NCBI GenBank assembly: GCA_002423245.1
Contig: DIVD01000032.1
Location: 3,588-26,702, forward strand
Origin: Rhodobacteraceae bacterium UBA6141
GTDB taxonomy: Bacteria > Pseudomonadota > Alphaproteobacteria > Rhodobacterales > Rhodobacteraceae
Direction: 5' to 3'
Length of the DNA: 23,115 nucleotides
Shown: piece after piece, positions 6,779 to 16,461 of the stretch
Numbering within the stretch: the first letter of the stretch is position 1
How the letters are laid out: the number at the start of each line of letters is the position of its first letter
The notes under the pieces: model-generated
The model's input: the letters and a program-made list of their open reading frames with translations, nothing else
Told to the model about the DNA's origin: nothing
The model's database searches: none
Translations under genes and position numbers: made by a program

Positions 6779-7591
6779 ATGGACATGGACACGGTCAGGG
6801 CGCGCGGGCTCGTGCTGCTGGGCTGCGGCAAGATGGGCTCGGCGCTGCTGGAGGGCTGGCTGAGGCAGGGCCTGCCCGCGCGCAGCATCCGGGTGATCGA
6901 CCCGCATCCCTCGGACCTGGTGCTGCGCAGCGGCGTGGAGGTCAACACGCCGCTGCCCGAAAGCCCCGCCATCGTGCTGATCGCGGTCAAGCCGCAGATC
7001 ATGGCCGAGGCGCTGCCCGGCCTGCGCAGCCTTGGAAACGGCGCGACTCTGGTCCTGTCCATCGCGGCCGGGACCAGGATTTCGCAGTATGAACAGGTGC
7101 TTGGCGCGAAGACGCCGATCGTGCGGGCGATGCCGAACACGCCGGCCGCGATCGGGCGCGGCATCACCGCGATCATCGGCAACGCGCAGGCGGGCGAGCC
7201 GCATCTGGCGCTTGCCGAGGCGCTGCTGTCTGCGGTGGGGCAGGTGGTGCGGCTGGAGGGCGAGCATCAGATGGATGCCGTCACCGCCGTCTCCGGCTCC
7301 GGCCCCGCCTATGTCTTCCACCTGATCGAGACGCTGGCCGCGGCGGGCGAGGCCGAGGGGCTGCCCGCGCCGCTCGCGATGCAGCTTGCCAGGGCGACGG
7401 TGGCGGGCGCGGGCGCGCTGGCAGAGGCGGCGCAGGAAAGCCCGGCGCAACTGCGCAGCAACGTGACCTCCCCCGGCGGGACCACGGCGGCGGCGCTGGA
7501 GGAGCTGATGGATGATGCGGCCGGTTTCCCGTATTTGTTGAAAAAAGCCGTGAAGGCGGCGGCGGATCGCAGCAGGGAGCTGGGGAAATGA
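6779..7591 (+). CDS. proC: Pyrroline-5-carboxylate reductase
   Basis: ProC reduces 1-pyrroline-5-carboxylate to L-proline with NAD(P)H, the last step of proline synthesis in the cytoplasm. The 270-residue length is standard. The Rossmann dinucleotide motif is LLGCGKMGSALLEGW (G15, G17, G20). AVKPQ and the substrate-site block RAMPNTPAAIGRG follow. The family signature lies in the second half: AVSGSGPAYVFHLIETLAAA, then LRSNVTSPGGTTAAALEEL. The ATG at 6779 has GGGAG about 10 bp upstream. The last four bases form ATGA with the start of the CsaA-like gene, so the two are translationally coupled. The upstream partner is the YbjN gene. No unusual residue or truncation was seen. Confidence 0.96.
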   Translation: MDMDTVRARGLVLLGCGKMGSALLEGWLRQGLPARSIRVIDPHPSDLVLRSGVEVNTPLPESPAIVLIAVKPQIMAEALPGLRSLGNGATLVLSIAAGTRISQYEQVLGAKTPIVRAMPNTPAAIGRGITAIIGNAQAGEPHLALAEALLSAVGQVVRLEGEHQMDAVTAVSGSGPAYVFHLIETLAAAGEAEGLPAPLAMQLARATVAGAGALAEAAQESPAQLRSNVTSPGGTTAAALEELMDDAAGFPYLLKKAVKAAADRSRELGK

Positions 7592-7980
7592 TCAAAAAGG
7601 ACAAGCCCGCCCAGAAAGACAGTCCCGCCCAGAAGGACAGGCCCGCCGAAATCGCCTTCGACGATTTCATGAAGGTGGACATCCGCGTGGGCCGCATCAC
7701 CCGCGCCGAGCCTTTCCCCGAGGCGAGGAAGCCGGCGATCAGGCTGTGGATCGACTTCGGGCCGGGGATCGGCGAGAAGACGTCCTCCGCCCAGATTACC
7801 CGGCACTATACGCCGGACGCTCTGATCGGGCGGCAGGTGCTGGCGGTGGTGAACTTCCCGCCCCGGCAGATCGGCCCGATGCGCTCCGAAGTGCTGACGC
7901 TCGGCGTGCCGGATGCCGATGGCGAGGTGGTGCTGATCCGCCCCGACCATGAGGTGCCGGCCGGGGCGCGGCTGTTTTGA
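7588..7980 (+). CDS. CsaA-like tRNA-binding domain protein with repeat-bearing N-terminus
   Basis: The protein has 130 residues. From residue 22 (IAFDDFMKVDIRVGRITRAE) to the end it is a single EMAP/tRNA-binding OB-fold of the CsaA type. QITRHY, GRQVLAVVNFPPRQIGPMRSEVLTLG and the closing block about PAGARLF are all present. CsaA of Bacillus was described as a secretion-related chaperone; the fold binds tRNA. Usual members are about 110 residues and start close to the FDDF motif. Here the first 21 residues are an added lysine- and proline-rich tail made of an 18-bp tandem repeat (DKPAQK, DSPAQK, DRPAE). The ATG overlaps the proC stop by 4 bp (ATGA) and has GGGAG upstream, so it is a well supported start; the next methionine (residue 28) lies inside the domain. 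Its exact cellular task is not known. Confidence 0.87.
   Translation: MIKKDKPAQKDSPAQKDRPAEIAFDDFMKVDIRVGRITRAEPFPEARKPAIRLWIDFGPGIGEKTSSAQITRHYTPDALIGRQVLAVVNFPPRQIGPMRSEVLTLGVPDADGEVVLIRPDHEVPAGARLF
7600..7653 (+). repeat. 18-bp tandem repeat, about 2.7 copies, coding
   Basis: The units begin at 7600, 7618 and 7636. The first two differ at three of 18 positions, and the third keeps the first half. They encode DKPAQK, DSPAQK and DRPAEI in frame, forming the N-terminal extension of the CsaA-like protein. The pattern is typical of slipped-strand duplication. Confidence 0.85.
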
Positions 7981-8017
7981 ACCTGCGGGTCTCTCGGGGC
8001 CGGCAGGGCCGGGCGGC

Positions 8018-8043
8018 GGAACCCGCAGCGCGACCGGCGCGTT
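8018..8043 (+). promoter_or_regulatory. General-stress (EcfG-type) promoter candidate before csbD
   Basis: GGAAC (8018-8022) and CGTT (8040-8043) are exactly 17 bp apart and end 32 bp before the csbD ATG. This matches the alphaproteobacterial EcfG/sigma-EcfG consensus GGAAC-N16/17-CGTT. The placement fits a short leader with the AGGAGA ribosome-binding site at 8064-8069. Some Rhodobacteraceae lack EcfG, so a different ECF sigma factor could read it. Confidence 0.6.
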
Positions 8044-8075
8044 GTGCTGGCATAACCCTTGACAGGAGACATGCC

Positions 8076-8279
8076 ATGAACTGGGATATCGTTGAAGGCA
8101 ACTGGAAGCAGCTCAAGGGCTCCGTCAAGGAGCAATGGGGCAAGCTGACGGATGACGATCTGGAGGTGGTCGCAGGCAAGCGCGACAAGCTCGCCGGGCT
8201 CATCCAGGAAAAATACGGCAAGACCCGCGACGAGGCAGAGCGGGAAGTGGACAGATATTTCCGCGACCGCAAGCTGTAA
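8076..8279 (+). CDS. CsbD family stress protein
   Basis: The 67-residue, highly charged helical protein has the CsbD signature. It opens with MNWDIVEGNWKQLKGSVKEQ, then WGKLTDDDLEVVAGKRDKLAG, and finishes with IQEKYGKTRDEAEREVDRYF. This agrees with the length and motif order of E. coli YjbJ-like proteins. These proteins are abundant under stationary-phase or osmotic stress and have no known enzymatic activity. The ATG at 8076 has AGGAGA at a good distance; an ATG at 8071 is in a different frame. A GGAAC-N17-CGTT element upstream suggests control by a stress sigma factor, and a perfect intrinsic terminator follows 20 bp after the stop. It therefore forms its own small transcription unit, separate from the proC operon. 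Confidence 0.93.
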   Translation: MNWDIVEGNWKQLKGSVKEQWGKLTDDDLEVVAGKRDKLAGLIQEKYGKTRDEAEREVDRYFRDRKL

Positions 8280-8299
8280 GGCGGTCTGCGGGCAGGGTG

Positions 8300-8319
8300 G
8301 GGGCCTTCGGGCCCCTTTT
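8300..8319 (+). terminator. Intrinsic terminator of csbD
   Basis: GGGGCC (8300-8305) pairs with GGCCCC (8310-8315) around a TTCG tetraloop closed by C-G, the very stable UUCG type. TTTT (8316-8319) follows. It begins 20 bp after the csbD stop codon. The form is that of a classical Rho-independent terminator on the plus strand. Confidence 0.9.
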
Positions 8320-8462
8320 CCATGCGCGATCCTTCCCTGCGCGATGTCGCCGCTCTGGCTGGCGCCGGTCGCGCAACGGCGGTCCCGGATTGTGCTTCAA
8401 CAGCAAAATTGGGGCGCAGCCGTCCGGGGGAGAGCCGGACATTGATCTTTTCGAACATTTCG

Positions 8463-8489
8463 GGGCGGAACGCGGCAGGCGTTCCGCCC
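8463..8489 (-). terminator. Strong hairpin after the helicase gene
   Basis: An 11-bp perfect stem (GGGCGGAACGC with GCGTTCCGCCC, 8463-8473 and 8479-8489) with a 5-nt loop lies just downstream of the minus-strand helicase stop codon. No T-run follows on either strand, so it may be a 3'-end stabilising or Rho-assisted structure rather than a full intrinsic terminator. Confidence 0.55.
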
Positions 8490-8498
8490 GAATTCTGG

Positions 8499-9791
8499 TC
8501 AGGCGGCCTGTTCGCGGCGCGGACGGCGCGAGGGGCGCTTGGCAGGGCGCTTGCGGGCCTCGTCGGCGGGCTGGCCGTAGCCGCCGCCGCCCTGGCGGGG
8601 CGCGCCCGAGGGCTTCTGCCCCGGCTTGCGCTGCGGGCGGCCGGGCTGGCTGGCCGGCATCGCCGGAACCTCGCCGCCGATCACCGGGATCGCGGCCTTC
8701 ATTGCCTTCTCGATGGCGCGCAGATCCCCCACCTCAAGCGGCGAGCAGAAGGCGACGGCGCTGCCCTCCTTGCCCGCGCGGGCGGTTCGGCCGATGCGGT
8801 GGACGTAGTTTTCCGGCACGTTCGGCAGATCGTAATTGTAGACATGGCGCACGTCGGGGATGTCGAGCCCGCGGGCGGCCACGTCCGTCGCCACCAGCAC
8901 CTTGATCTCGCCGGCGCGGAACTGCGCCAGCGTGCGCTCGCGCTGCCCCTGGCTCTTGTTGCCGTGGATGGCGCCCACGGAAAAGCCCCATGAGTCCAGC
9001 AGCTTCATCAGCTTTTCCGATCCGTGCTTGGTGCGGCCGAAGACCAGCGCCAGCTCACCCGGATGCCTGGCCACATAGTCCGCCAGCAGCTTGGCCTTGT
9101 CGCCCTGATTGGTGAAATGAACGCCCTGGGTGATCTTTTCGGCGGCCTTGCCCGGCGGGTTGACGGCGACGCGGACCGGGTCGGTCAGGTAGCTGTCGGC
9201 AAGTTCTTCCATCAGCTTGGGCATCGTGGCCGAGAACAGCAGCGTCTGGCGCTCGCGCGGCAGCAGGCGCGCGATCTGGCGCAGGGTGTGGATGAAGCCG
9301 ATGTCGAGCATCTGGTCAGCCTCGTCCAGCACCAGATATCTGGTGTCGGCAAGGGTCAGCGCACCCCGATCCAGCAGGTCCATCAGGCGGCCGGGGGTGG
9401 CGATCAGCACATCGACGCCGCGTTTCAGCCGTTCGACCTGCACGTTGATCGAGGCGCCGCCGACGACGCGGAGCACGCGGATCGGGGTGCCGTCGGCATA
9501 GGCGGTGATGTTGTCGGCGATCTGGGTGGCAAGCTCGCGCGTCGGCGCAAGGATCAGCGCGCGCACCGATTTCGGCGTGGGGCGCTTGCCGTATTCGATC
9601 AGCCGGGTGACCATCGGCAGCCCGAAGGCCGCGGTCTTGCCGGTGCCGGTCTGGGCGAGGCCCAGAAGATCGCGGCCCTTGACGATATGGGGGATGGCTT
9701 CCGCCTGGATCGGGGTCGGCCTGGTCAGCCCGATGGCGGGCAGGTTGTCGAGGACCTGCCTGGACAGGCCGAGATTGTCGAAGTTTTCCAA
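8499..9791 (-). CDS. DEAD-box ATP-dependent RNA helicase, RhlE-type
   Basis: With a TTG start at 9791 the protein has 430 residues. All helicase motifs are present: Q motif TRPTPIQAEAIP (23-34), Walker A AQTGTGKTA (46-54), PTRELATQI, TPGRLMDLL, DEAD, SAT, VFGRTKHGS, ATDVAARGLDIPDV and HRIGRTARAG. The last ~60 residues are a basic, glycine/proline-rich tail (RPQRKPGQK, then KRPAKRPSRRPRRE) of the kind that binds RNA. It should unwind RNA in ribosome assembly or mRNA turnover, often important in the cold. No ATG precedes Walker A in a suitable place. The TTG at ENFDNLGLS fits the usual start of the family, but the exact start is uncertain and upstream in-frame sequence looks non-coding. A long leader with hairpins precedes it. 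RhlE versus other DEAD-box subtypes is not resolved. Confidence 0.9.
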   Translation of the reverse strand: MENFDNLGLSRQVLDNLPAIGLTRPTPIQAEAIPHIVKGRDLLGLAQTGTGKTAAFGLPMVTRLIEYGKRPTPKSVRALILAPTRELATQIADNITAYADGTPIRVLRVVGGASINVQVERLKRGVDVLIATPGRLMDLLDRGALTLADTRYLVLDEADQMLDIGFIHTLRQIARLLPRERQTLLFSATMPKLMEELADSYLTDPVRVAVNPPGKAAEKITQGVHFTNQGDKAKLLADYVARHPGELALVFGRTKHGSEKLMKLLDSWGFSVGAIHGNKSQGQRERTLAQFRAGEIKVLVATDVAARGLDIPDVRHVYNYDLPNVPENYVHRIGRTARAGKEGSAVAFCSPLEVGDLRAIEKAMKAAIPVIGGEVPAMPASQPGRPQRKPGQKPSGAPRQGGGGYGQPADEARKRPAKRPSRRPRREQAA

Positions 9792-10124
9792 AGGATAATC
9801 CGTGGTTCGCGCCAGATCGGCGCAGCAGATGTCAGCCCCGGAGCGTCCGGGGCAGTGCGGCGGGGCGCGGGCAGACGTGCCCGCTGGACCCCTGGCGTGA
9901 CATGGGAACCTGGTCTCCGAGCCTGACGCCCGACATGGGGGGCGCGGCTGCTCACGCGGCAGCGGGCTTCGGATGACTGGCAGATGGGGCAGAACGCCGC
10001 GGAAGTCAAGGGCGCTGGTGAAGCGGTTGTGACCGGCGGGCGGCTGTCGGCGGGGCGCAAGCTGGGGTAGGATGGGCGCAACAACGGATGCCGCAAAGGC
10101 ACCACGGGCAGAGCGGAGTTCCCA
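9792..10124. other. Divergent intergenic region and long structured helicase leader
   Basis: This 333-bp gap separates the minus-strand helicase from the plus-strand secreted-protein gene. On the minus strand a TTGACT/CATCTG promoter candidate predicts a leader of about 180 nt. The leader has two hairpins: GCCCCGGA-GCG-TCCGGGGC (9835-9853) and GCGGGCA-GACG-TGCCCGC just beyond (about 9868-9885). A short open frame (stop at 9832-9834, possible starts at 9936 or 9903) lies within it. On the plus strand I see only the GGAG ribosome-binding site of the 10125 gene and no clear promoter. Confidence 0.5.
9981..10009 (-). promoter_or_regulatory. Candidate promoter of the DEAD-box helicase gene
   Basis: On the minus strand TTGACT (10004-10009) and CATCTG (9981-9986) are 17 bp apart. 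The -35 lies within CGCCCTTGACTTCC (10001-10014), a 14-mer identical to the -35 region of the aspS promoter candidate at 16392-16405. The predicted start near 9974 gives a leader of about 180 nt. Confidence 0.45.
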
Positions 10125-10721
10125 ATGGTCAAGCCTTTCCGGATGCTTGCCGCAGCCTTGCTGCTGGCCTCGGCGCTGGCGGCCGCGCCTGCGCGGGCCG
10201 AGGTGCAGATGTGTTCGGCAGTGGTCGAGGGCGTGGCGGTGACGCTGGGCTACAATGACGCTGCGGATGTGTGGTCCTCGCGCCGCGAGCGCTGGGGCCT
10301 GGACGAGGGCGCCTGCCCCGCGCGGGTGATCATCGCCCATATGGCGCCGGATCTCACCGAGCAGGAGCGGGGGGTGTTCTGCCTGCAGCATGACCCGATG
10401 CTGAACGGGTTCAGCGGTCTGGCCATGGGCGAACGCGATGCCTATGGCCTGTGCGAGACGACGGGGCGGGTCTGCCGCTTTGTCAATTCCGGCGCGGCGG
10501 AGGCCCGTGACGTGGCCGGGATCGCGGTCGGCAGCGGGGTGGAGGCGGTGCGCCACCGCTCTGGCGCGATGATCCTGTCGGGGTCGTCCTCGGGGCTTGC
10601 GGCGGCGCTTTCGGGGCTGGGCTCGACGGTGGCGGGGGTGCTGTCGGCGCCGGCGGCGCTGGCCGGGGCGGCGGCGAGCGTGGTTGTCGTCGGCGGCGCG
10701 GTCTGGGTCTGTTCGGAGTAA
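10125..10721 (+). CDS. Exported six-cysteine protein of unknown function
   Basis: I do not recognise this 198-residue protein. Residues 1-25 form a clear Sec signal peptide (MVKPFR, then a Leu/Ala core, ending APARA before E26). The mature part has six cysteines at about 30, 64, 86, 110, 117 and 196, enough for three disulfides in the periplasm. The middle part (30-140) is mixed, with WSSRRERWGLDEGACPARV and LCETTGRVCRFVNSG. The last ~50 residues are a Gly/Ala/Ser/Val-rich hydrophobic stretch that could be one or two membrane helices or a glycine-zipper segment, ending VWVCSE. GGAG at 10115-10118 supports the ATG. It converges on carB with only 13 bp between stops and has no obvious operon partner. 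It may be a membrane-anchored periplasmic protein; no enzymatic motif was found. Confidence 0.72.
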   Translation: MVKPFRMLAAALLLASALAAAPARAEVQMCSAVVEGVAVTLGYNDAADVWSSRRERWGLDEGACPARVIIAHMAPDLTEQERGVFCLQHDPMLNGFSGLAMGERDAYGLCETTGRVCRFVNSGAAEARDVAGIAVGSGVEAVRHRSGAMILSGSSSGLAAALSGLGSTVAGVLSAPAALAGAAASVVVVGGAVWVCSE

Positions 10722-10734
10722 CCCGCGCGGCGGC

Positions 10735-14064
<3,330 letters not shown>

Positions 14065-14095
14065 CGTTGGACCCCCGGCTGCGCAAATTGTCGGC

Positions 14096-14123
14096 GTTAT
14101 ATCCGGGCGGGGCGTCGGCGCAA
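14096..14123 (-). promoter_or_regulatory. Promoter of carB
   Basis: On the minus strand TTGCGC (14118-14123) and TATAAC (14096-14101) are separated by 16 bp. The -10 is one of the best in the window, and the predicted start falls about 25 nt before the carB ATG. No long leader or pyrimidine-type attenuator fits in this short distance. Confidence 0.6.
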
Positions 14124-14234
14124 CCCCTCGTCGGCGGGCCGGTCACGAATGCGCGCGGCGGTTCCGGCGCGGGAACCGGGGCGGCACGGTGGCGCTTTGA
14201 GACAGGGATGCGCTGTGAGACAGGCGAGACGCGG

Positions 14235-14951
14235 ATGGAGGCGGATGTGACCGACACACGGGGCGATCTGCGGGCGGGCGGCGCGGCGCGGGCTCCGGCG
14301 CGGCGCTGGCCGGTCAGCCGCCCGCTGCTCTGGGCCGAGTTCGCGCTGCTCTACCTCGCCCTGCCGGTCCTGATCGCGGTGCGCCTGCCGCCGCAGCAGA
14401 TGTTCGCCGCGCTGTTCGCGGTGACGGTGCTGGGGCTGGGGCTCTTGTGGCGCACGCCGGGCTTCTCGCTGCGCGAGCTGACGCGGGGCATGGAGGAGGT
14501 GCGGCTGCTGCCGCTGGCGCTTCTGGCGCTGGTGACCTTCGCGGCCTCCTGGGTGATCCTCGACCAGACCCGGCCGGGCGCGCTGTTCGCGCTGCCGCGC
14601 GAGCGGCCGCTGATGCTGGCGGTGATCGTGGTGCTCTATCCGGTGCTCTCGGCGCTGCCGCAGGAACTGCTGTTCCGGCCGCTGTTCTTTCGCCGCTATG
14701 GAACGCTGTTGCCGCGCAGGCCGCTCGCGCTGGTGCTGAACGCCGCGCTGTTCTCGCTGGCGCATCTGATGTACTGGCACTGGATTGTCGCCGCGATGAC
14801 CTTCGTCGGCGGGCTGATCTTTGCCTGGGCCTATGAGGTGCGCCGCAGCTTCCCGCTGGCGCTGGCGCTGCACTCCGTCGCCGGCTGCGTGCTCTTCGCC
14901 GCCGGGATGGGGGTCTATTTCTACTCGGGCAACGTGGTCCGCCCGTTCTGA
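14235..14951 (+). CDS. CPBP-family intramembrane protease homologue with variant active-site residues
   Basis: The protein (238 residues from this start) has about six hydrophobic segments and the CPBP/Abi (Rce1-like) motif order. QELLFRPLFFRRY begins at Q143, FSLAHLMYWHW carries H177, and the third motif LALALHSVAG carries H213. In characterised members the first motif is EExxxR; here the first glutamate is glutamine while the second (E144) and R148 remain. The HxxxN of the third motif reads HSVAG. I recall similar QE variants in alphaproteobacterial CPBP proteins, so this may be a subfamily feature, but peptidase activity is not assured. An ATG at 14208 is an alternative start adding nine residues. 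The ribosome-binding site is weak for both, and two GAGACAGG copies lie at 14199 and 14217. It converges on the cfa-like gene with 15 bp between stops. Confidence 0.78.
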   Translation: MEADVTDTRGDLRAGGAARAPARRWPVSRPLLWAEFALLYLALPVLIAVRLPPQQMFAALFAVTVLGLGLLWRTPGFSLRELTRGMEEVRLLPLALLALVTFAASWVILDQTRPGALFALPRERPLMLAVIVVLYPVLSALPQELLFRPLFFRRYGTLLPRRPLALVLNAALFSLAHLMYWHWIVAAMTFVGGLIFAWAYEVRRSFPLALALHSVAGCVLFAAGMGVYFYSGNVVRPF

Positions 14952-14966
14952 CGGGCGCCGCCGCCG

Positions 14967-16214
14967 CTATTCCGCCGCGAGTTGCTCATCGGCCACCACG
15001 CGCAGCGTGGCGGGGCTGCGGTAGAGGTAATCGCGCGTGACCGGCACGGCGTCCACCTTGCGCGAGAGCTGGAACTGGAACACGCATTGCCGCCCCTCGC
15101 GGAACGACATTTCCGAGGCGATCAGGTAATAGCGCCACATCCGCAGGAACCGCTCGTCGTAAAGCGCGACGATCTCGGCGGCATTGGCCGAGACGCGCTG
15201 CTCCCAGTGGCGCAGCGTCTCGGCATAGTGCAGGCGCAGCACCTCGACATCCGCCGTCCACAGGTCCTGGCGCTCGATCGCGCGGGATGCCTCGGACATC
15301 GAGGGCACATAGCCGCCGGGGAAGATGTATTTGCGGATGAAGGACGAGGTGCGCGAGGGCGGCGCGGAGCGGCCGATGGTGTGGATCAGCGCGATCCCGT
15401 CCTCGGCCAGCAGGTCATGGACCTTGGCGAAATAGGTTCCGTAATGCGGCAGGCCGACATGCTCGAACATGCCGACCGACACGATGCGGTCGAAGCGACC
15501 GGTGACGCTGCGGTAGTCGGCAAGGCGGATCTCGACCCGGTCCTCCAGCCCGGCGGCGCGCACCCGCTGGTTGGCGACGCGGTGCTGCTCTTCCGAAAGC
15601 GTCACCCCCAGCACATGCGCGCCATGATCGCGCGCCAGCGTCAGCGCCATCCCGCCCCAGCCGCACCCGATGTCGAGCACGCGCATCCCGGGGCGCAGCA
15701 GCAGCTTGGCGGCGATATGCGCCTTCTTGGCGCGCTGCGCCTGCTCCAGCGTATCGTTGGGGCTGCGGAAATAGGCGCAGGAATATTGCCGGTCCTCATC
15801 GAGGAACAGCTCGTAAAGCCGGCCCGACAGGTCGTAGTGATGCGCGACATTGCGCCTCGAGCGGCCAGCGGGGTTCAACTGGTCCAGCCAGCGCAGCACC
15901 TGCCCCGGCGCCTGCGTCAACGCGGCGAACCTCCCCCCGGCGTTCTGCTGTTGCAGGTTGCGCAGCGCCAGCGTCATCAGCCCGCGCAGATCGTCCCCGG
16001 CGATGGTCAGCCCGCCCTCCATGTAGCCCTCGCCAAGCGCGAGGTCGGGGTCCAGCACCATCCGCCGCAGCAGCGACGGATCGGTGAGCCGCACCTCCAC
16101 CGCCGGCGCGCTGCCGTCGCCATAGCGCCCCCGCGTTCCGTCAGGGAAGCTGGCCTCCAGCGTGCCGGTTCTGACAAAACGGTTCAGGAACCTGTCAAGG
16201 AATTTTTGCCACAT
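14967..16214 (-). CDS. cfa: Cyclopropane-fatty-acyl-phospholipid synthase family methyltransferase
   Basis: The enzyme transfers a methylene from SAM to double bonds of membrane phospholipid acyl chains, hardening the membrane under acid, heat or oxidative stress. The 415-residue protein has the N-terminal lipid-binding region (DPDLALGEGYMEGGL, 55-69). NVAHHYDLSGRLYELFLD (122-139) and YSCAYF (144-149) follow. The SAM site is VLDIGCGWGGMALTLA (179-194). GVTLSEEQ, FEHVG and the late IFPGGYVPSM block are all Cfa-like. No membrane segment is present, so it acts at the inner surface of the membrane. The ATG at 16214 has GGAGGAGACAGAGG before it. A GGAAC-N17-TGTT element about 95 bp upstream suggests stress-sigma control. 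Relatives with the same fold make other modified lipids (such as furan-fatty-acid precursors), so the exact product is not certain. Confidence 0.9.
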   Translation of the reverse strand: MWQKFLDRFLNRFVRTGTLEASFPDGTRGRYGDGSAPAVEVRLTDPSLLRRMVLDPDLALGEGYMEGGLTIAGDDLRGLMTLALRNLQQQNAGGRFAALTQAPGQVLRWLDQLNPAGRSRRNVAHHYDLSGRLYELFLDEDRQYSCAYFRSPNDTLEQAQRAKKAHIAAKLLLRPGMRVLDIGCGWGGMALTLARDHGAHVLGVTLSEEQHRVANQRVRAAGLEDRVEIRLADYRSVTGRFDRIVSVGMFEHVGLPHYGTYFAKVHDLLAEDGIALIHTIGRSAPPSRTSSFIRKYIFPGGYVPSMSEASRAIERQDLWTADVEVLRLHYAETLRHWEQRVSANAAEIVALYDERFLRMWRYYLIASEMSFREGRQCVFQFQLSRKVDAVPVTRDYLYRSPATLRVVADEQLAAE

Positions 16215-16308
16215 CCTCTGTCTCCTCCGTCCGTTGGCGAGGGAGCGGGGGGGGGGCGCGGGATCACAGCCGCGCGAGCCTCCGCAGAGGTTCCCTCAAG
16301 ATTCTGTC

Positions 16309-16334
16309 AACATGACTGACCCTATCACGGTTCC
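16309..16334 (-). promoter_or_regulatory. Possible stress-sigma promoter of cfa
   Basis: On the minus strand GGAAC (16330-16334) and TGTT (16309-16312) are 17 bp apart, a one-base deviation from the GGAAC-N17-CGTT element upstream of csbD. It lies about 95 bp before the cfa start. Cfa genes are commonly controlled by stress sigma factors, which makes the match more interesting than the score alone. Confidence 0.35.
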
Positions 16335-16391
16335 CCTGCGTCACGAAAGAGGCCGATTCGCAGGGCCGGCTGTGCCCTGAATGCCACATGC

Positions 16392-16425
16392 CGCCCTTGA
16401 CTTCCCGCGCCCGCCGCTGTGTATC
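16392..16425 (+). promoter_or_regulatory. Promoter candidate of aspS
   Basis: TTGACT (16397-16402) is followed after 17 bp by TGTATC (16420-16425), with the aspS ATG 37 bp further. The -35 sits in CGCCCTTGACTTCC (16392-16405), the same 14-mer found at the helicase promoter candidate on the other strand. Confidence 0.5.
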
Positions 16426-16461
16426 GGCGCGACGCCAGATGCCTCGGGGAAGGGGACGACC

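Noticed and set aside
7588..7668. A downstream start (Met 28) for the CsaA-like gene
   Set aside because: That methionine is inside the conserved FDDFMKVDIRVG block; starting there would delete part of the fold, and ATGA coupling with proC supports the upstream start.
8059..8064. TTGACA just before csbD as a housekeeping -35 box
   Set aside because: It is 12 bp from the ATG and overlaps the ribosome-binding site, leaving no room for a -10 and a start point upstream of the gene.
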